Below, one piece after another: positions 18,571-28,186 of a DNA stretch of 64,000 bases; within the stretch, counting starts at the first letter, position 1, and the number at the start of each line of letters is the position of its first letter. The stretch is from Orenia marismortui DSM 5156. GTDB lineage: Bacteria > Bacillota > Halanaerobiia > Halobacteroidales > Halobacteroidaceae. The stretch is from positions 168,504 through 232,503 of the forward strand of contig NZ_KB900617.1 in the NCBI RefSeq assembly GCF_000379025.1, written 5' to 3'. The position numbers were made by a program, and so were the translations under genes. The notes beneath the pieces were generated by a model. The model did no database searches. It saw only the letters and a program-made list of their open reading frames with translations, and was not told the origin of the DNA.

Positions 18571-18713
18571 TTTAGTTTATCCTTTTTATTTATATCTAAA
18601 TATCTACTTATATAATAGCTATAATTATCGAATATCTTAAAATTCGATTTAGTTGGATGCCTTTTAATAAGCCAAAATAATAATAAAACTAATATAGTCC
18701 AAATCCAAAACAT
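18543..18713 (-). CDS. Small 56-aa single-pass membrane protein
   Basis: Begins MFWIWTILVLLLFWLIKRHP and ends in a Lys/Asp-rich tail. One membrane helix (about residues 2-17) and a basic cytoplasmic tail. The ATG at 18713 is preceded by AGGAGGTGATTATA, one of the best ribosome binding sites in the window, which is the main evidence that it is real. It overlaps the MFS stop by three bases in convergent orientation and follows the DUF441 gene by 12 bases. Function unknown. Confidence 0.7.
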   Translation of the reverse strand: MFWIWTILVLLLFWLIKRHPTKSNFKIFDNYSYYISRYLDINKKDKLKKKDKGRDN

Positions 18714-18725
18714 TATAATCACCTC

Positions 18726-19184
18726 CTAATTAATAACTAAAGAATATAAATGGTAAAAAATAGCAGTTAAGCCTGCTGCTAATAATGGGCCTACAGGTAC
18801 TCCACCAAAAAAAACAATACCTATAATTGAACCAAATAGCATCCCAATAATTAACTGTGGCTCTTCATCTAACAATCCTATTCCTGCTCCAACAACTTTA
18901 GTAGCTAATATCCCACTAATCAAAGCAAAAAAGGATAAAATTGATTTGTAGCTCTTAATAATCTCTTTAATTGATAAACTCTCATCTATGAGAGGAACTA
19001 ATACTGATAAAAGTAAAAATACCAAGCCAATCTTTAAGCCTAAGTTATCTAATATGACCAATGCATTATCTAACTTAGTTAGCTTTAAAAAGAACAAAAT
19101 TATACTTGCTATAACTAATAAATCTGATTTAGATAATAAGCCTATTGAAAAAATTATAAAAAGAAAGATATAGCCTGTTTTCAT
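18726..19184 (-). CDS. DUF441/UPF0756 family membrane protein
   Basis: 152 aa, four to five membrane segments, with the family-like ILATKVVGAGIGLLDEEPQLIIGMLFGSIIGIVFFGGVPVGPLLAAG end. Resembles B. subtilis YtwI. Function unknown. ATG at 19184 behind AAGGGG. Forms a two-gene unit with the 56-aa ORF. The 689 bases upstream hold no gene on either strand apart from the protease promoter and leader. Confidence 0.85.
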   Translation of the reverse strand: MKTGYIFLFIIFSIGLLSKSDLLVIASIILFFLKLTKLDNALVILDNLGLKIGLVFLLLSVLVPLIDESLSIKEIIKSYKSILSFFALISGILATKVVGAGIGLLDEEPQLIIGMLFGSIIGIVFFGGVPVGPLLAAGLTAIFYHLYSLVIN

Positions 19185-19562
19185 TCAACCAACCCCTTAT
19201 CTCTATCGCCTAATTATTAAAAGTTTATGCTCTATAATCAAATAATAGAATAAGTCTATAATCTAATTAAAACTACCAGAACAATTAGATTGTCTTATCT
19301 TTGAGAGTTATTACTTTTCAATCTATTAAAAACTTATAAATCACTTTACTTCCCTAGCCTTTTATGCTCCTCATAATTAGAAGAAGATATTTTACCATCT
19401 GATATCGATTTTAAAATAACTTATAATATTTTCAAATAAATATTATAGTTTTTAACACTCTACTCATTAGTTCACTAGCTTTAATCAAAGAATTTATTCA
19501 CTATATTCCCAATATAATTTAAAATCTAAATTCAATTAAATTGCTAGTAAATAATCCTTTTT

Positions 19563-19590
19563 TTACATGGTGGTAATTAATCCCATGTAA
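19563..19590 (+). promoter_or_regulatory. Inverted repeat upstream of the subtilase promoter
   Basis: TTACATGG and CCCATGTAA arms around an 11-base centre, 20 bases upstream of the -35. A possible regulator site; no family is recognised. Confidence 0.4.
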
Positions 19591-19609
19591 TTTTTTATCA
19601 AAAAATACA

Positions 19610-19639
19610 TTGACATCCTTTTGGCAGATGTCTTATAAT
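19610..19639 (+). promoter_or_regulatory. Promoter of the secreted subtilase
   Basis: TTGACA (19610-19615), 18-base spacer, TATAAT (19634-19639), then AAAGTTATATTTTTCCTTTA. The same hexamers, spacing and downstream sequence occur before the C25 protease at 22304. The 235-nt leader has two further AGGAGG/AAAGGAGGTGAT sites with no usable start codon after them. Confidence 0.8.
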
Positions 19640-19873
19640 TAACTAAAGTTATATTTTTCCTTTAAATTCTATAAAAAGGATTGTTTTGGTTTTGTTATTT
19701 TTATTTCTTGTGATGGAAATATCATCAAATTTTACTTCTTATAAAAATTAAAATTCAGGAGGTAAAAAAGACAAATACAATATAAAGGAGGTGATACTAT
19801 ATACTGAATATTATTTTTTATAGATTTAAGGGTTTAAAGATTTAAAGTAAAATAAGAAAACAGGAGGAGAATT

Positions 19874-22036
19874 ATGAAAAAAAATACATATTTAATGTTG
19901 ATAATGATGGTTGCGATGGTTTTATGTTCAGGCTTTTATTCTTTGGAAGTTAACGCTTATGGTACAATAGATTCAAATGATTATGTAGAAGGACAATTGG
20001 TAATCTCCCTTCAGGAACCTGCCGAATTTTCAATACAAAACACTGACATTATAGCTCTAAGTCAAATCTCTACTATGGAGCAAAATAACTTTAAAGTAAT
20101 TGATTCTATTTTACCTGCTCAAAACAATTATGAAGATGAATTTAAAGCAAAAGTAATTAAGAATATGGGATTTGTCTACCTTGTAGAATATTCAACTGCA
20201 ATTGACTCTATAGATCAAGCAATAAAAGAGTTAGAAGGATCTTTAAAAAATAGTGGCTTAAAGATTAGATTTATTGAACCAAATTATAAATATAAGTTTA
20301 TAAATACTGTTAGCGATAAGAAAGAATTTACTCCTACTAGTATGCATAATAATCAAAAATGGAATTATGAGATGATAAAAGCTCCTAAAGCCTGGGAAAT
20401 AACCACAGGTTCTCAAGCTGTTAAAGTGGCAATTTTAGATTCAGGAATTGATCCAGATCATATTAACTTAGAAAATATCTTGGATAAAAACTTAAGAAAA
20501 AACTTTAGTAGTGGACCAGATGAAGATTTAGTTGGTCATGGTACTCATGTTGGTGGTACAGTAGCAAGTTATGGTGAAGTTTCTGGTGTTATGCAGGATG
20601 TTAGTCTGATTAGTGTGAAAGTAGGTTGTACTAGCGGTCCTGAAGAATTTGCAATTATAAAAGGATTAACATATGCAGCAGAGATTGATGCTGATGTAGT
20701 TAATATGTCTTTTAGTGGTCCTTACAATCAAGGAATAGAAGAAGCAGCTACACTTGCTTATAACGATGGTACAATCCTTGTAGCTGCCGCCGGAAATAGC
20801 AATAGTTCTAATATTAGATATCCAGCAGCTTATCCTAATATAATTGCCGTGGGTGCAGTGGATTCCACTAGGGAAAAAGCACCTTTTTCTAACTATGGTG
20901 AAAAATTAGAGCTTATGGCTCCTGGAGTAGATATCTATAGTACTATCCCTGATGATTTATATGCTTTAAAATCAGGAACATCTATGTCATCGCCACATGT
21001 TGTAGGAGTGGCAGGATTGATGAGAGCTGTTAATCCAGATATCACTCCAGAAGAGGCTAGAGAAATCTTAAAAAATACAGCTCAAGAAGCTGGTGATAAA
21101 TATTATTATGGTTATGGCATTGTAGATGCTTATGAAGCAGTAAAAGCGTCTAAAGATCTCAATACTCCTCAATCAAACTATGAGCAGGTATACTTCAGAG
21201 GTACACCAAATTCCTGGGATACAACTGCAATGGAGCTTGTAGATGATTATACTTGGGAAACAACAATTACTTTTACTGATAATAGTAGATTTAAATTTGA
21301 TATTTATGGAGATTGGAGTTTGAACTTTGGTGATAATGAACCACGAGACGGATATGCTGATCAAAATGGAGCAGATATCTATGTATATGATGGCGGAACC
21401 TATAAGCTAACTTTCAATGACAATACAAAACAATATAGCTTAAGCAAAAATCAAATTAAAAGTTCAGCTACAATATCATATACAATTAATACAGGATCTC
21501 TTGAAGAACTACTATACTCTAAAATAAAGTTAAAGAAAGATGGAGTATATTATGGAGAATATATCATAGGAAATAATTCTAACGCTATAGCTAGAACAAT
21601 AATAAATGATTTACCAGTAGGAAATTATGAAGCTATTTTAGATTTAGTAAAAGAAGGTTATAAGTATACAGGAAATGTAGCTTTTAACATCACAGCAGGT
21701 GGCCAAATATTAGAAGAGAATATGGCAGTCACTAAAGAAGAATACCAAAATTATCAAAGTAACTACGATCAAGTCTACTTTAGAGGTACTCCAAACTCTT
21801 GGGATAATCAAGCAATGGAACTTGTAGCAGACCATACATGGGAAACTACAGTTACTTTTGCAGCCAATAGTAGATTTAAATTTGATATCTACGGAGATTG
21901 GAGTTTGAACTTTGGGGATAATAATAAAGATGGATATGCCGACCAAGATGGAGATGATATCTATGTCTATGATGCAGGTACCTATAAAGTAACCTTCTAT
22001 GATGATACAAAACAATATATTTTGGTAAAACAATAA
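19874..22036 (+). CDS. Secreted subtilisin-like serine protease (S8) with C-terminal starch-binding-like modules
   Basis: 720 aa. Signal peptide 1-29, propeptide to about 160, then the S8 domain with Asp189 (AILDSGID), His222 (GHGTHVGG), oxyanion Asn308 (AAAGNSN) and Ser370 (SGTSMSSPH), all intact. From 433 on come two about 85-residue beta modules starting VYFRGTPNSWD and ending FNDNTKQY, with a different 100-residue beta domain between them (527-630). The modules resemble carbohydrate-binding X25/CBM-type sandwiches; ligand unproven. The last 616 bases are almost identical to the end of the next gene. Starts at ATG behind CAGGAGGAG. Confidence 0.93.
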   Translation: MKKNTYLMLIMMVAMVLCSGFYSLEVNAYGTIDSNDYVEGQLVISLQEPAEFSIQNTDIIALSQISTMEQNNFKVIDSILPAQNNYEDEFKAKVIKNMGFVYLVEYSTAIDSIDQAIKELEGSLKNSGLKIRFIEPNYKYKFINTVSDKKEFTPTSMHNNQKWNYEMIKAPKAWEITTGSQAVKVAILDSGIDPDHINLENILDKNLRKNFSSGPDEDLVGHGTHVGGTVASYGEVSGVMQDVSLISVKVGCTSGPEEFAIIKGLTYAAEIDADVVNMSFSGPYNQGIEEAATLAYNDGTILVAAAGNSNSSNIRYPAAYPNIIAVGAVDSTREKAPFSNYGEKLELMAPGVDIYSTIPDDLYALKSGTSMSSPHVVGVAGLMRAVNPDITPEEAREILKNTAQEAGDKYYYGYGIVDAYEAVKASKDLNTPQSNYEQVYFRGTPNSWDTTAMELVDDYTWETTITFTDNSRFKFDIYGDWSLNFGDNEPRDGYADQNGADIYVYDGGTYKLTFNDNTKQYSLSKNQIKSSATISYTINTGSLEELLYSKIKLKKDGVYYGEYIIGNNSNAIARTIINDLPVGNYEAILDLVKEGYKYTGNVAFNITAGGQILEENMAVTKEEYQNYQSNYDQVYFRGTPNSWDNQAMELVADHTWETTVTFAANSRFKFDIYGDWSLNFGDNNKDGYADQDGDDIYVYDAGTYKVTFYDDTKQYILVKQ
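21421..22036 (+). repeat. Near-identical 616-bp tail, copy 1
   Basis: Aligns without gaps to 24985-25600 (offset 3564). By eye there are seven mismatches, with none in a stretch of over 450 bases from about 21510. It encodes the middle beta domain and the last binding module. Confidence 0.9.
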
Positions 22037-22082
22037 TTATTGATTTTACAAATCAAGTAAATTATAAAGTTAAGATTTAAGA

Positions 22083-22119
22083 AAAAGCTTAGTCTTGAAA
22101 ATTCAAGACTAAGCTTTTG
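22083..22119 (+). terminator. Terminator of the subtilase gene
   Basis: Perfect 17-bp stem AAAAGCTTAGTCTTGAA / TTCAAGACTAAGCTTTT with an AA loop. The outer 11 bases of each arm are the same as in the palindrome at 25839. Confidence 0.8.
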
Positions 22120-22280
22120 TCATTAAAAATATATATTAGATTAATATCTACTTTAGTAATCTAATTAAATTTCACCTACCCTTGATTAAAAGCTTAAATT
22201 ATTTTTAATAATAAATTTCATTGTTGAATTACTAATATTAATCTATTCACCAATTTTTTTAAGAATAGAAAATTAGATAA

Positions 22281-22296
22281 TGTGATTTTTATCACG
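22281..22296 (+). promoter_or_regulatory. CRP/FNR-like palindrome upstream of the C25 protease promoter
   Basis: TGTGATTTTTATCACG fits TGTGA-N6-TCACN, centred about 51 bases before the predicted transcription start. Single site, so tentative. Confidence 0.4.
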
Positions 22297-22303
22297 AAAG
22301 CTA

Positions 22304-22333
22304 TTGACAAGCTTTTGCCTAATACCTTATAAT
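22304..22333 (+). promoter_or_regulatory. Promoter of the C25 protease
   Basis: TTGACA (22304-22309), 18-base spacer, TATAAT (22328-22333), then AAAGTTATATTTTACCTTTA, matching the subtilase promoter region in hexamers, spacing and leader. Confidence 0.8.
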
Positions 22334-22468
22334 GGAATCAAAGTTATATTTTACCTTTAATTTCCATAGAAAGGAGGATATTTGATATTTTTGGTTATTT
22401 TGTTGGAGGAATTGGCACTAGCTTTTAAAACCATAAGTAGATAAGTATTTTATAAGGAGGAGTTAATA

Positions 22469-25400
22469 ATGAAAAAATTACATATTTATTTAATTATCTT
22501 GTTGTTAGTAACATTCTTTTCAATTAATGTTTTTGCATCTTCTGAGTGGGTATCTCTAGATAAAACCAATGATAGTACTTCTAAAAATCCTCAAATCGAA
22601 AGTAAATTAATAAAAGATCCAGATAATCAAGCAAATACTAACTACACTATTAATATTAAATTATCAGGCTTTTTTTAAACTTTAAAAGAAGTAGAAAATG
22701 AAGAATTTTCTCTAATCAATATTCCCAGTTGGGAAACTCAAACAGAAGCAGGTAAACCAGCAATCCCTATCCAGCAATTAATGTTTAAAATCCCAGATAA
22801 CACAACCCCAGAAGTTAGTATAGTTAATAAAACTGAAAAAACTTTTAATAATATAAATATCTTCCCTACTCAACCCTTCCCTTCAGATGAAGTCGGTAAC
22901 TATAGTAATCCTCCCTTTACTAAAGATGAAGTCACTTATAATAGTGATAAATTTTTCCCTAAAAGTAATATCTTTAATACATCAATTGTTTGGATGAGAA
23001 ATCATAAGGTTTTAGTTGTAGATATTGCTCCAATTAGAGTAAATACTGCCAAGAAACTATTAGTTGTTAATCCAAGCCTTGAATTAAAGATAACATTAAA
23101 AGAAAACCTTGATAGTAATTCATCTTCTGACTCAAAAGATGAATTAAAAAGTCTAGAATATGATCAATCAATGAGTTCAATGATTAATGGATTTAATAAT
23201 TTCCAAGATTCAATTGATACTCTTCAAAACAATAATAATTTAAGCAAATATTTAATTTTAATGGATGATCAGTTTGCAGAAAATAATACTTTAAATCAAT
23301 TTATCACTTGGAAGAAAGAAACAGGTAATAATGTAAGAGTAATCAAAACATCTCAAGTACCTGCAGCTATTACAGGTGCACCAACCCATGAGGAAGTTCT
23401 CTCTTATTTAAGAGGTTTATCAGATCAAGAGTATCCTGAATATCTCTTACTTATTGGTGATGAAGATGAGGAAAATGGAGTAGCAGCCAAAAGCTTTAGT
23501 ACTTTAAACGGTGGCTATACTGACTTATATCTATCTTGTCGTACAGATACAGACTATATACCTGATTTATTTATTGGAAGATTGCCTGCATCTACTAACG
23601 AAGAATTAACATCTATGCTTAGTAAAGTATTAGAAATGGAAAAAAATCCACCTAAAAGTCCGATGTATGATAAGATTCTTGTAGCTGGTCAAATACAAGA
23701 TCGCGATCACAATAATAAGGCAGATCGTTTATTCTGCGAAACCGCTGATGCAATTGCCACATATTTTGAAAATGACTTAGATGGTTTTGATTATACAGTT
23801 AGCAGGGCTATTGTTAATCCAAATAATATAACTTCTACTGGTACATTTAATAATTATTCATCATGGGGGATACTATGGAAAAATTCTAATGATGAAGATG
23901 CAACACTTGGTTCACGCATCTATAATACTTTCTCTTCTAACTCTGATGCAAGATATAAAATTAATCAAAATATAAATCAAGGTGTAGCTATAGTACAGCA
24001 TCGAGATCATGGTGGAAGAACTCTTTGGGGAGACCCACGCTATACTTCTTATGATGTTAAAAATCTAGAAAATGGAAGTAATAGACCATTATTATTATCA
24101 TTCAACTGTCTAACTGGTAGTTATTTCTATTCAAATAACTTTGTTGATGCCTGGTTAAATCATAATAATGGTGGGGCCTATGCAGCTATTGCTGCTACCG
24201 ATGTTAGTTTTTCTGGACCTAATGATTGGTTTACTCATGGAATTTACTCAGCCTTTTTGCCAAGTTATAGAGACTTTATAAATACCTCTACAAATCCAGA
24301 CTGGTATAACTCATTACCAGAACCTAACTTTGCTCAAGAAGGAAATTCTAAGAAGCTTGGTCAAATTATAAACTTCGGTAAAAATTATGTTTATCAAGTA
24401 TATGGTGGTAGCAATTCAGCAAAATATGTCTATCAATTATTCCATCTATTTGGAGATCCTGAAGCATATATTCAATTACACAACCCAGAAAAATTAACTA
24501 TAAGCCATCCTACTACTACTACAGATTCTACAGTTACAGTTACTACAGGTGAGGATAATCTTAAAGTAACATTATATAGCGAAAAATTAGGAATTCACCA
24601 AAGCAAGCTGAGTTCTGATGGTAGTGCTACTTTTAATATAAACCCATCTACGGAAGGAATAATAAATGTTACAGTTACAGGTTATGGTAAGCGACCATAT
24701 AAAGGAACAATAAACTTCGCTTCAAACTCAAGTACTAAATCAAATTATGATCAAGTCTATTTTAGAGGTACACCAAATTCCTGGGATACAACTGCAATGA
24801 AACTTGTAGACGATTATACTTGGGAAACAACGGTTACTTTTACTGATAATAGTAGATTTAAATTTGATATTTATGGAGATTGGAGTTTAAATTTCGGAGA
24901 TAATGATAATGATGGCTATGGAGATGAAAATGGATCAGATATCTACGTTTATGATGCAGGAACTTATAAGGTAACTTTCAATGACAATACAAAACAATAT
25001 ACCTTAAGCAAAAATCAAATTAAAAGTTCAGCTACAATATCATATACAATTAATACAGGATCTCTTGAAGAAATACTATACTCTAAAATAAAGTTAAAGA
25101 AAGATGGAGTATATTATGGAGAATATATCATAGGAAATAATTCTAACGCTATAGCTAGAACAATAATAAATGATTTACCAGTAGGAAATTATGAAGCTAT
25201 TTTAGATTTAGTAAAAGAAGGTTATAAGTATACAGGAAATGTAGCTTTTAACATCACAGCAGGTGGCCAAATATTAGAAGAGAATATGGCAGTCACTAAA
25301 GAAGAATACCAAAATTATCAAAGTAACTACGATCAAGTCTACTTTAGAGGTACTCCAAACTCTTGGGATAATCAAGCAATGGAACTTGTAGCAGACCATA

Positions 25401-25600
25401 CATGGGAAACTACAGTTACTTTTGCAGCCAATAGTAGATTTAAATTTGATATCTACGGAGATTGGAGTTTGAACTTTGGGGATAATAATAAAGATGGATA
25501 TGCCGACCAAGATGGAGATGATATCTACGTTTATGATGCAGGTACCTATAAAGTAACCTTCTATGATGATACAAAACAATATGTTTTAACAAAACAATAA
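22469..25600 (+). pseudogene. Secreted gingipain-like cysteine protease (C25) interrupted by one in-frame stop
   Basis: The ATG at 22469 (behind AAGGAGGAG) starts a signal peptide (MKKLHIYLIILLLVTFFSINVFAS) and 69 codons that end at TAA 22676-22678. The same frame then stays open to 25600; codons 22679-22780 read on as a normal C25 propeptide (TLKEVENEEFSLINIPSWET...), so a single nonsense codon, not a frameshift, splits the gene. The C25 domain has His in VQHRDHGGRTLWG and Cys in SFNCLTGSYF, both intact. The tail has the same two binding modules as the subtilase. Without the first 69 codons there is no signal peptide. Readthrough, recent mutation or sequencing error are all possible. Confidence 0.85.
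24985..25600 (+). repeat. Near-identical 616-bp tail, copy 2
   Basis: Second copy of the block at 21421-22036, in the C25 protease gene. Upstream of it the first binding modules of the two genes are also clearly related but less identical, so the boundary of recent exchange lies near 24985. Confidence 0.9.
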
Positions 25601-25740
25601 AGTGACTTCTTAGTTTCAAAGTGAGCTTATGCCAAGTCGATTCGGTAGTACCAGGATCAACATTGCGTAATTAAAATTGAAAAAGCAGTGTTAGAGTCGC
25701 TTAGATATCGGATAAATTATTGCTTTTTAAAATCAAATAA
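25601..25740 (+). other. Non-coding, relatively GC-rich stretch after the C25 protease
   Basis: No ORF. The part around 25620-25670 is richer in G and C than its surroundings. AAAAAGCA near 25681 and TGCTTTTT near 25730 could form a long-loop stem acting as a terminator. I do not recognise an RNA family. Confidence 0.4.
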
Positions 25741-25838
25741 TCTAAATAAACTTACACATATCCAATTAAAGTATAACTTATGAATCTAAGAATTTTATTG
25801 TTATTAGAAAAGATTCTCCTTCCAGTAAAAATTGAAAT

Positions 25839-25882
25839 AAATAAAAGCTTAGTATGGGATATCCCATACTAAGCTTTTATTT
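25839..25882. terminator. Bidirectional terminator, 44-bp perfect palindrome
   Basis: Centre at 25860/25861; arms contain AAAAGCTTAGTATGGGAT. Lies between the C25 protease and comB, whose stop is next to it on the minus strand. Confidence 0.9.
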
Positions 25883-26573
25883 TGCCTTTATTGTATATTG
25901 GAACAATATCCATTTTTTCAGAAGTTAAAATATAATCTATATCAACTTCTCTTCCTAATTTAATAAGATTCTTTCCACTCTTTGATGATTTAATTACACT
26001 CGCCAGATTATCCTTGTTTTGTAAATAGGTATTGTAAGCTACCAAAGCTCTATCACTTAACTCTATCCCACCATAGTTCAGCAAAATACTTATAGCTTTT
26101 CCAGCAGTGATAAAATCATCTAAAGCAAACTCCCCTCTAGTTCCTGCACAACAAAATACAATATCATTTTTTTCCTTCAAATAATTAATTATTGCCTTCA
26201 AATTTAATAATGAAAATACTATAACCTCTTGAGCTAAACCTAATCTTACAAAACATTTGGTTCCATTAGTAGTAGTTAAAATAATTTTTCTATTTTCTAC
26301 TACATCTTTGCTATAGTCTAAAGGAGAATTTCCTAAATCAAATCCTTCCACCTTAATTCCATCTCTCTCTCCTGTTAATAAACAATTATCCTCTTTAGTT
26401 GCTAAATCTTTGGCCTCTTCTATATTAACTACTGGTATAACCTTTTTAGCCCCATTAGCTAAAGCTGTTACAATCGTACTTGTTGCTCTTAAAGTATCAA
26501 TTACAATTGCAGTCTTACCCTTTATTTCACCTTCTTTAATTCTATCTGCAGAAAAAATCACATCTATTTTCAT
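25869..26573 (-). CDS. comB: 2-phosphosulfolactate phosphatase (ComB)
   Basis: 234 aa from the ATG at 26573 (MKIDVIFSAD), the usual ComB start, behind GGAG; the longer ORF upstream has no site. Removes phosphate from 2-phospho-3-sulfolactate to give sulfolactate. Family motifs are TAIVIDTLRATSTIVTAL, LLTGERDG, GFDLGNSP and TTTNGTKCF. It follows the comA gene on the same strand by 262 bases that hold no ORF. Confidence 0.92.
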   Translation of the reverse strand: MKIDVIFSADRIKEGEIKGKTAIVIDTLRATSTIVTALANGAKKVIPVVNIEEAKDLATKEDNCLLTGERDGIKVEGFDLGNSPLDYSKDVVENRKIILTTTNGTKCFVRLGLAQEVIVFSLLNLKAIINYLKEKNDIVFCCAGTRGEFALDDFITAGKAISILLNYGGIELSDRALVAYNTYLQNKDNLASVIKSSKSGKNLIKLGREVDIDYILTSEKMDIVPIYNKGKIKA

Positions 26574-26835
26574 CAAATCACACTCCAACTTATTGATATT
26601 GTAATTACAATTAGATTTTTTATTATTCTTAGTAGTAATATGCTTCAATACTAAACTTTGTGATCAAAGATAATATTAATTACAAGAAAAGTATAAAGCT
26701 TAAGATATATTTAAAGATTAAAAATGACTATTCATCCCAAGAATATTTTCTCAAAAAGATTACCTTCAAAATATCGTGATATAAGAAATCAATTCTTAGT
26801 AACACTATATACCATTAATCATTATCTTGCAACTA

Positions 26836-27675
26836 TTAAAGATCCATTTCAATAATTGTATCTGAATTATGTTTAATATCTAAGGTTCTTTTAAATGTAT
26901 CTCCGCGCAACCCAGTTCTTAATGACTCTAAAGCTATAATATCTCCAGAATTAATGTTACCTAAATTAACATTGTTACCTAACATATTAATAAAATAAAC
27001 CTGTTGTTTTTTTAAAGGGGCTTCCCAGATAATATCTGTTGGGTGAGGCGCTTCTAATAATAATTTTTTGAGTTTGAACTCATCAGCTTCTCCACTATCA
27101 TCATAAATAGAAACACCTTTTCCCGATTCTCGAGCCTCAATAATCACCTTATATGCTCCATCTGCTATATCTCTTTTTAACTGTTTAATCATTTGATGAG
27201 TTTTAAATTCTTCTTCCTTATCTTTCTTTCCAATTTCAGTAAAGACTTTAAAACCTAAATTTTTGGCTTTTTTTATAATTATACTTCTTAAATTAGAGGT
27301 TAAATCTATTGTCCCATCAGAAACTTCTATTGCAGTAAACCCTAAATCTTTAGCCTTATATAAATATTCTTCCCACTTATCTTGAACAATTGCTACTTCT
27401 AAAAATGTACCACCTGGATAAATATCTAATCCATATCCTCTAACAAGATCTATCTTCTTTTGCAGTAATTTTTTAGGATATAAAGCTGATGTACCAAAAC
27501 TTAGCTTTAAAAAATCAATATAATCTGCTGCTATTTCAAGTAAATCCTCTGTTTGATAGATCCCAAGTCCTTTATCTAAGACCATAGTTAATCCATTTCT
27601 TCGTGGTTTATCTTCTCGACCTACTAAAGGAAATTCAATATCTAAATCCCATCCATTCTTAAATGATCTATCCAT
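26836..27675 (-). CDS. comA: Phosphosulfolactate synthase (ComA)
   Basis: 279 aa, TIM-barrel ComA family. It adds sulfite to phosphoenolpyruvate to give phosphosulfolactate. Visible segments are RNGLTMVLDKGLGIYQTEDLLEIAADYIDFLKLSFGTSALY, PGGTFLEVA, EVSDGTIDL and IIEARESGKGVSIYDDSGE. With ComB it makes sulfolactate; in methanogens this leads to coenzyme M, while in Bacillus the YitD/YitC-type pair belongs to sporulation. No ComC or later gene is nearby, so sulfolactate is the likely end product here. ATG behind AAAGGTG. Confidence 0.92.
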   Translation of the reverse strand: MDRSFKNGWDLDIEFPLVGREDKPRRNGLTMVLDKGLGIYQTEDLLEIAADYIDFLKLSFGTSALYPKKLLQKKIDLVRGYGLDIYPGGTFLEVAIVQDKWEEYLYKAKDLGFTAIEVSDGTIDLTSNLRSIIIKKAKNLGFKVFTEIGKKDKEEEFKTHQMIKQLKRDIADGAYKVIIEARESGKGVSIYDDSGEADEFKLKKLLLEAPHPTDIIWEAPLKKQQVYFINMLGNNVNLGNINSGDIIALESLRTGLRGDTFKRTLDIKHNSDTIIEMDL

Positions 27676-27792
27676 TATATCACACCTTTATCTTTTATTT
27701 TTATTATCTAACTTTAGATAGTTAAAGATTTAACAATCTAAAGTTTCTTAAACAACATTATTTAAATAAAAATCTATTCTAAATAAAATAAT

Positions 27793-28065
27793 TTACAATT
27801 TCATTCCTATAAAGATTAATGTAACCCCAAGAATAATAACCGACATTTGTAATAAGGAAAACTTTCCTGCTAATCCAATCAAACCTAGACTAGTTACCAA
27901 AATCATTACAGTAGGACCCACTAATGCCAAGAATGAATTAATTTGAAAGGCAGTTTCCCTAGAATTGAATTTAAACATTAATAATGCCGCTGTAAATTCA
28001 ATCATTCCAGAGATAAATCTAATCATTGACATCCCTAGGACAATCCTATCTTTTATAATGAACAT
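27793..28065 (-). CDS. YqhV-like DUF2619 membrane protein
   Basis: 90 aa from the ATG at 28065 behind GGAGG, the better start; the longer ORF to 28110 lacks one. Three membrane segments, with MIRFISGMIEFTAALLMFKFNSRETAFQINSFLALVGPTVMILVTSLGL matching YqhV (DUF2619) of sporulating Firmicutes. Function unknown. Monocistronic. Confidence 0.82.
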   Translation of the reverse strand: MFIIKDRIVLGMSMIRFISGMIEFTAALLMFKFNSRETAFQINSFLALVGPTVMILVTSLGLIGLAGKFSLLQMSVIILGVTLIFIGMKL

Positions 28066-28134
28066 TTTAATCCTCCATATTATATATTTAATTAATATAT
28101 GTATACTCAAGAAAAAAAGAAAATATGAAATCCA

Positions 28135-28165
28135 AAAAATAAAAAAGCCAGATACTAAGTATCTG
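28135..28165 (-). terminator. Terminator downstream of recQ
   Basis: CAGATACT-A-AGTATCTG stem (28149-28165) followed on the minus strand by GGCTTTTTTATTTTTT. It lies about 170 bases after the recQ stop, beyond a repeat element. Confidence 0.75.
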
Positions 28166-28186
28166 ACAAAAATAATAACTACAGCT

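Noticed and set aside
19750-19830. Leader peptide after AAAGGAGGTGAT upstream of the subtilase
   Set aside because: No ATG, GTG or TTG follows at a proper distance; only ATA and CTG codons with a short frame. Kept as a note on the leader, not as a gene.
21710-22033. Antisense ORFs over the repeated tails of the two proteases
   Set aside because: They are composition shadows of the coding strand, with Cys/Ile-rich low-complexity translation and no ribosome binding site.
22676-22680. Frameshift in the T-run as explanation for the split C25 gene
   Set aside because: Both parts are in the same frame, so one indel would not restore the protein; a stop codon by substitution is simpler.
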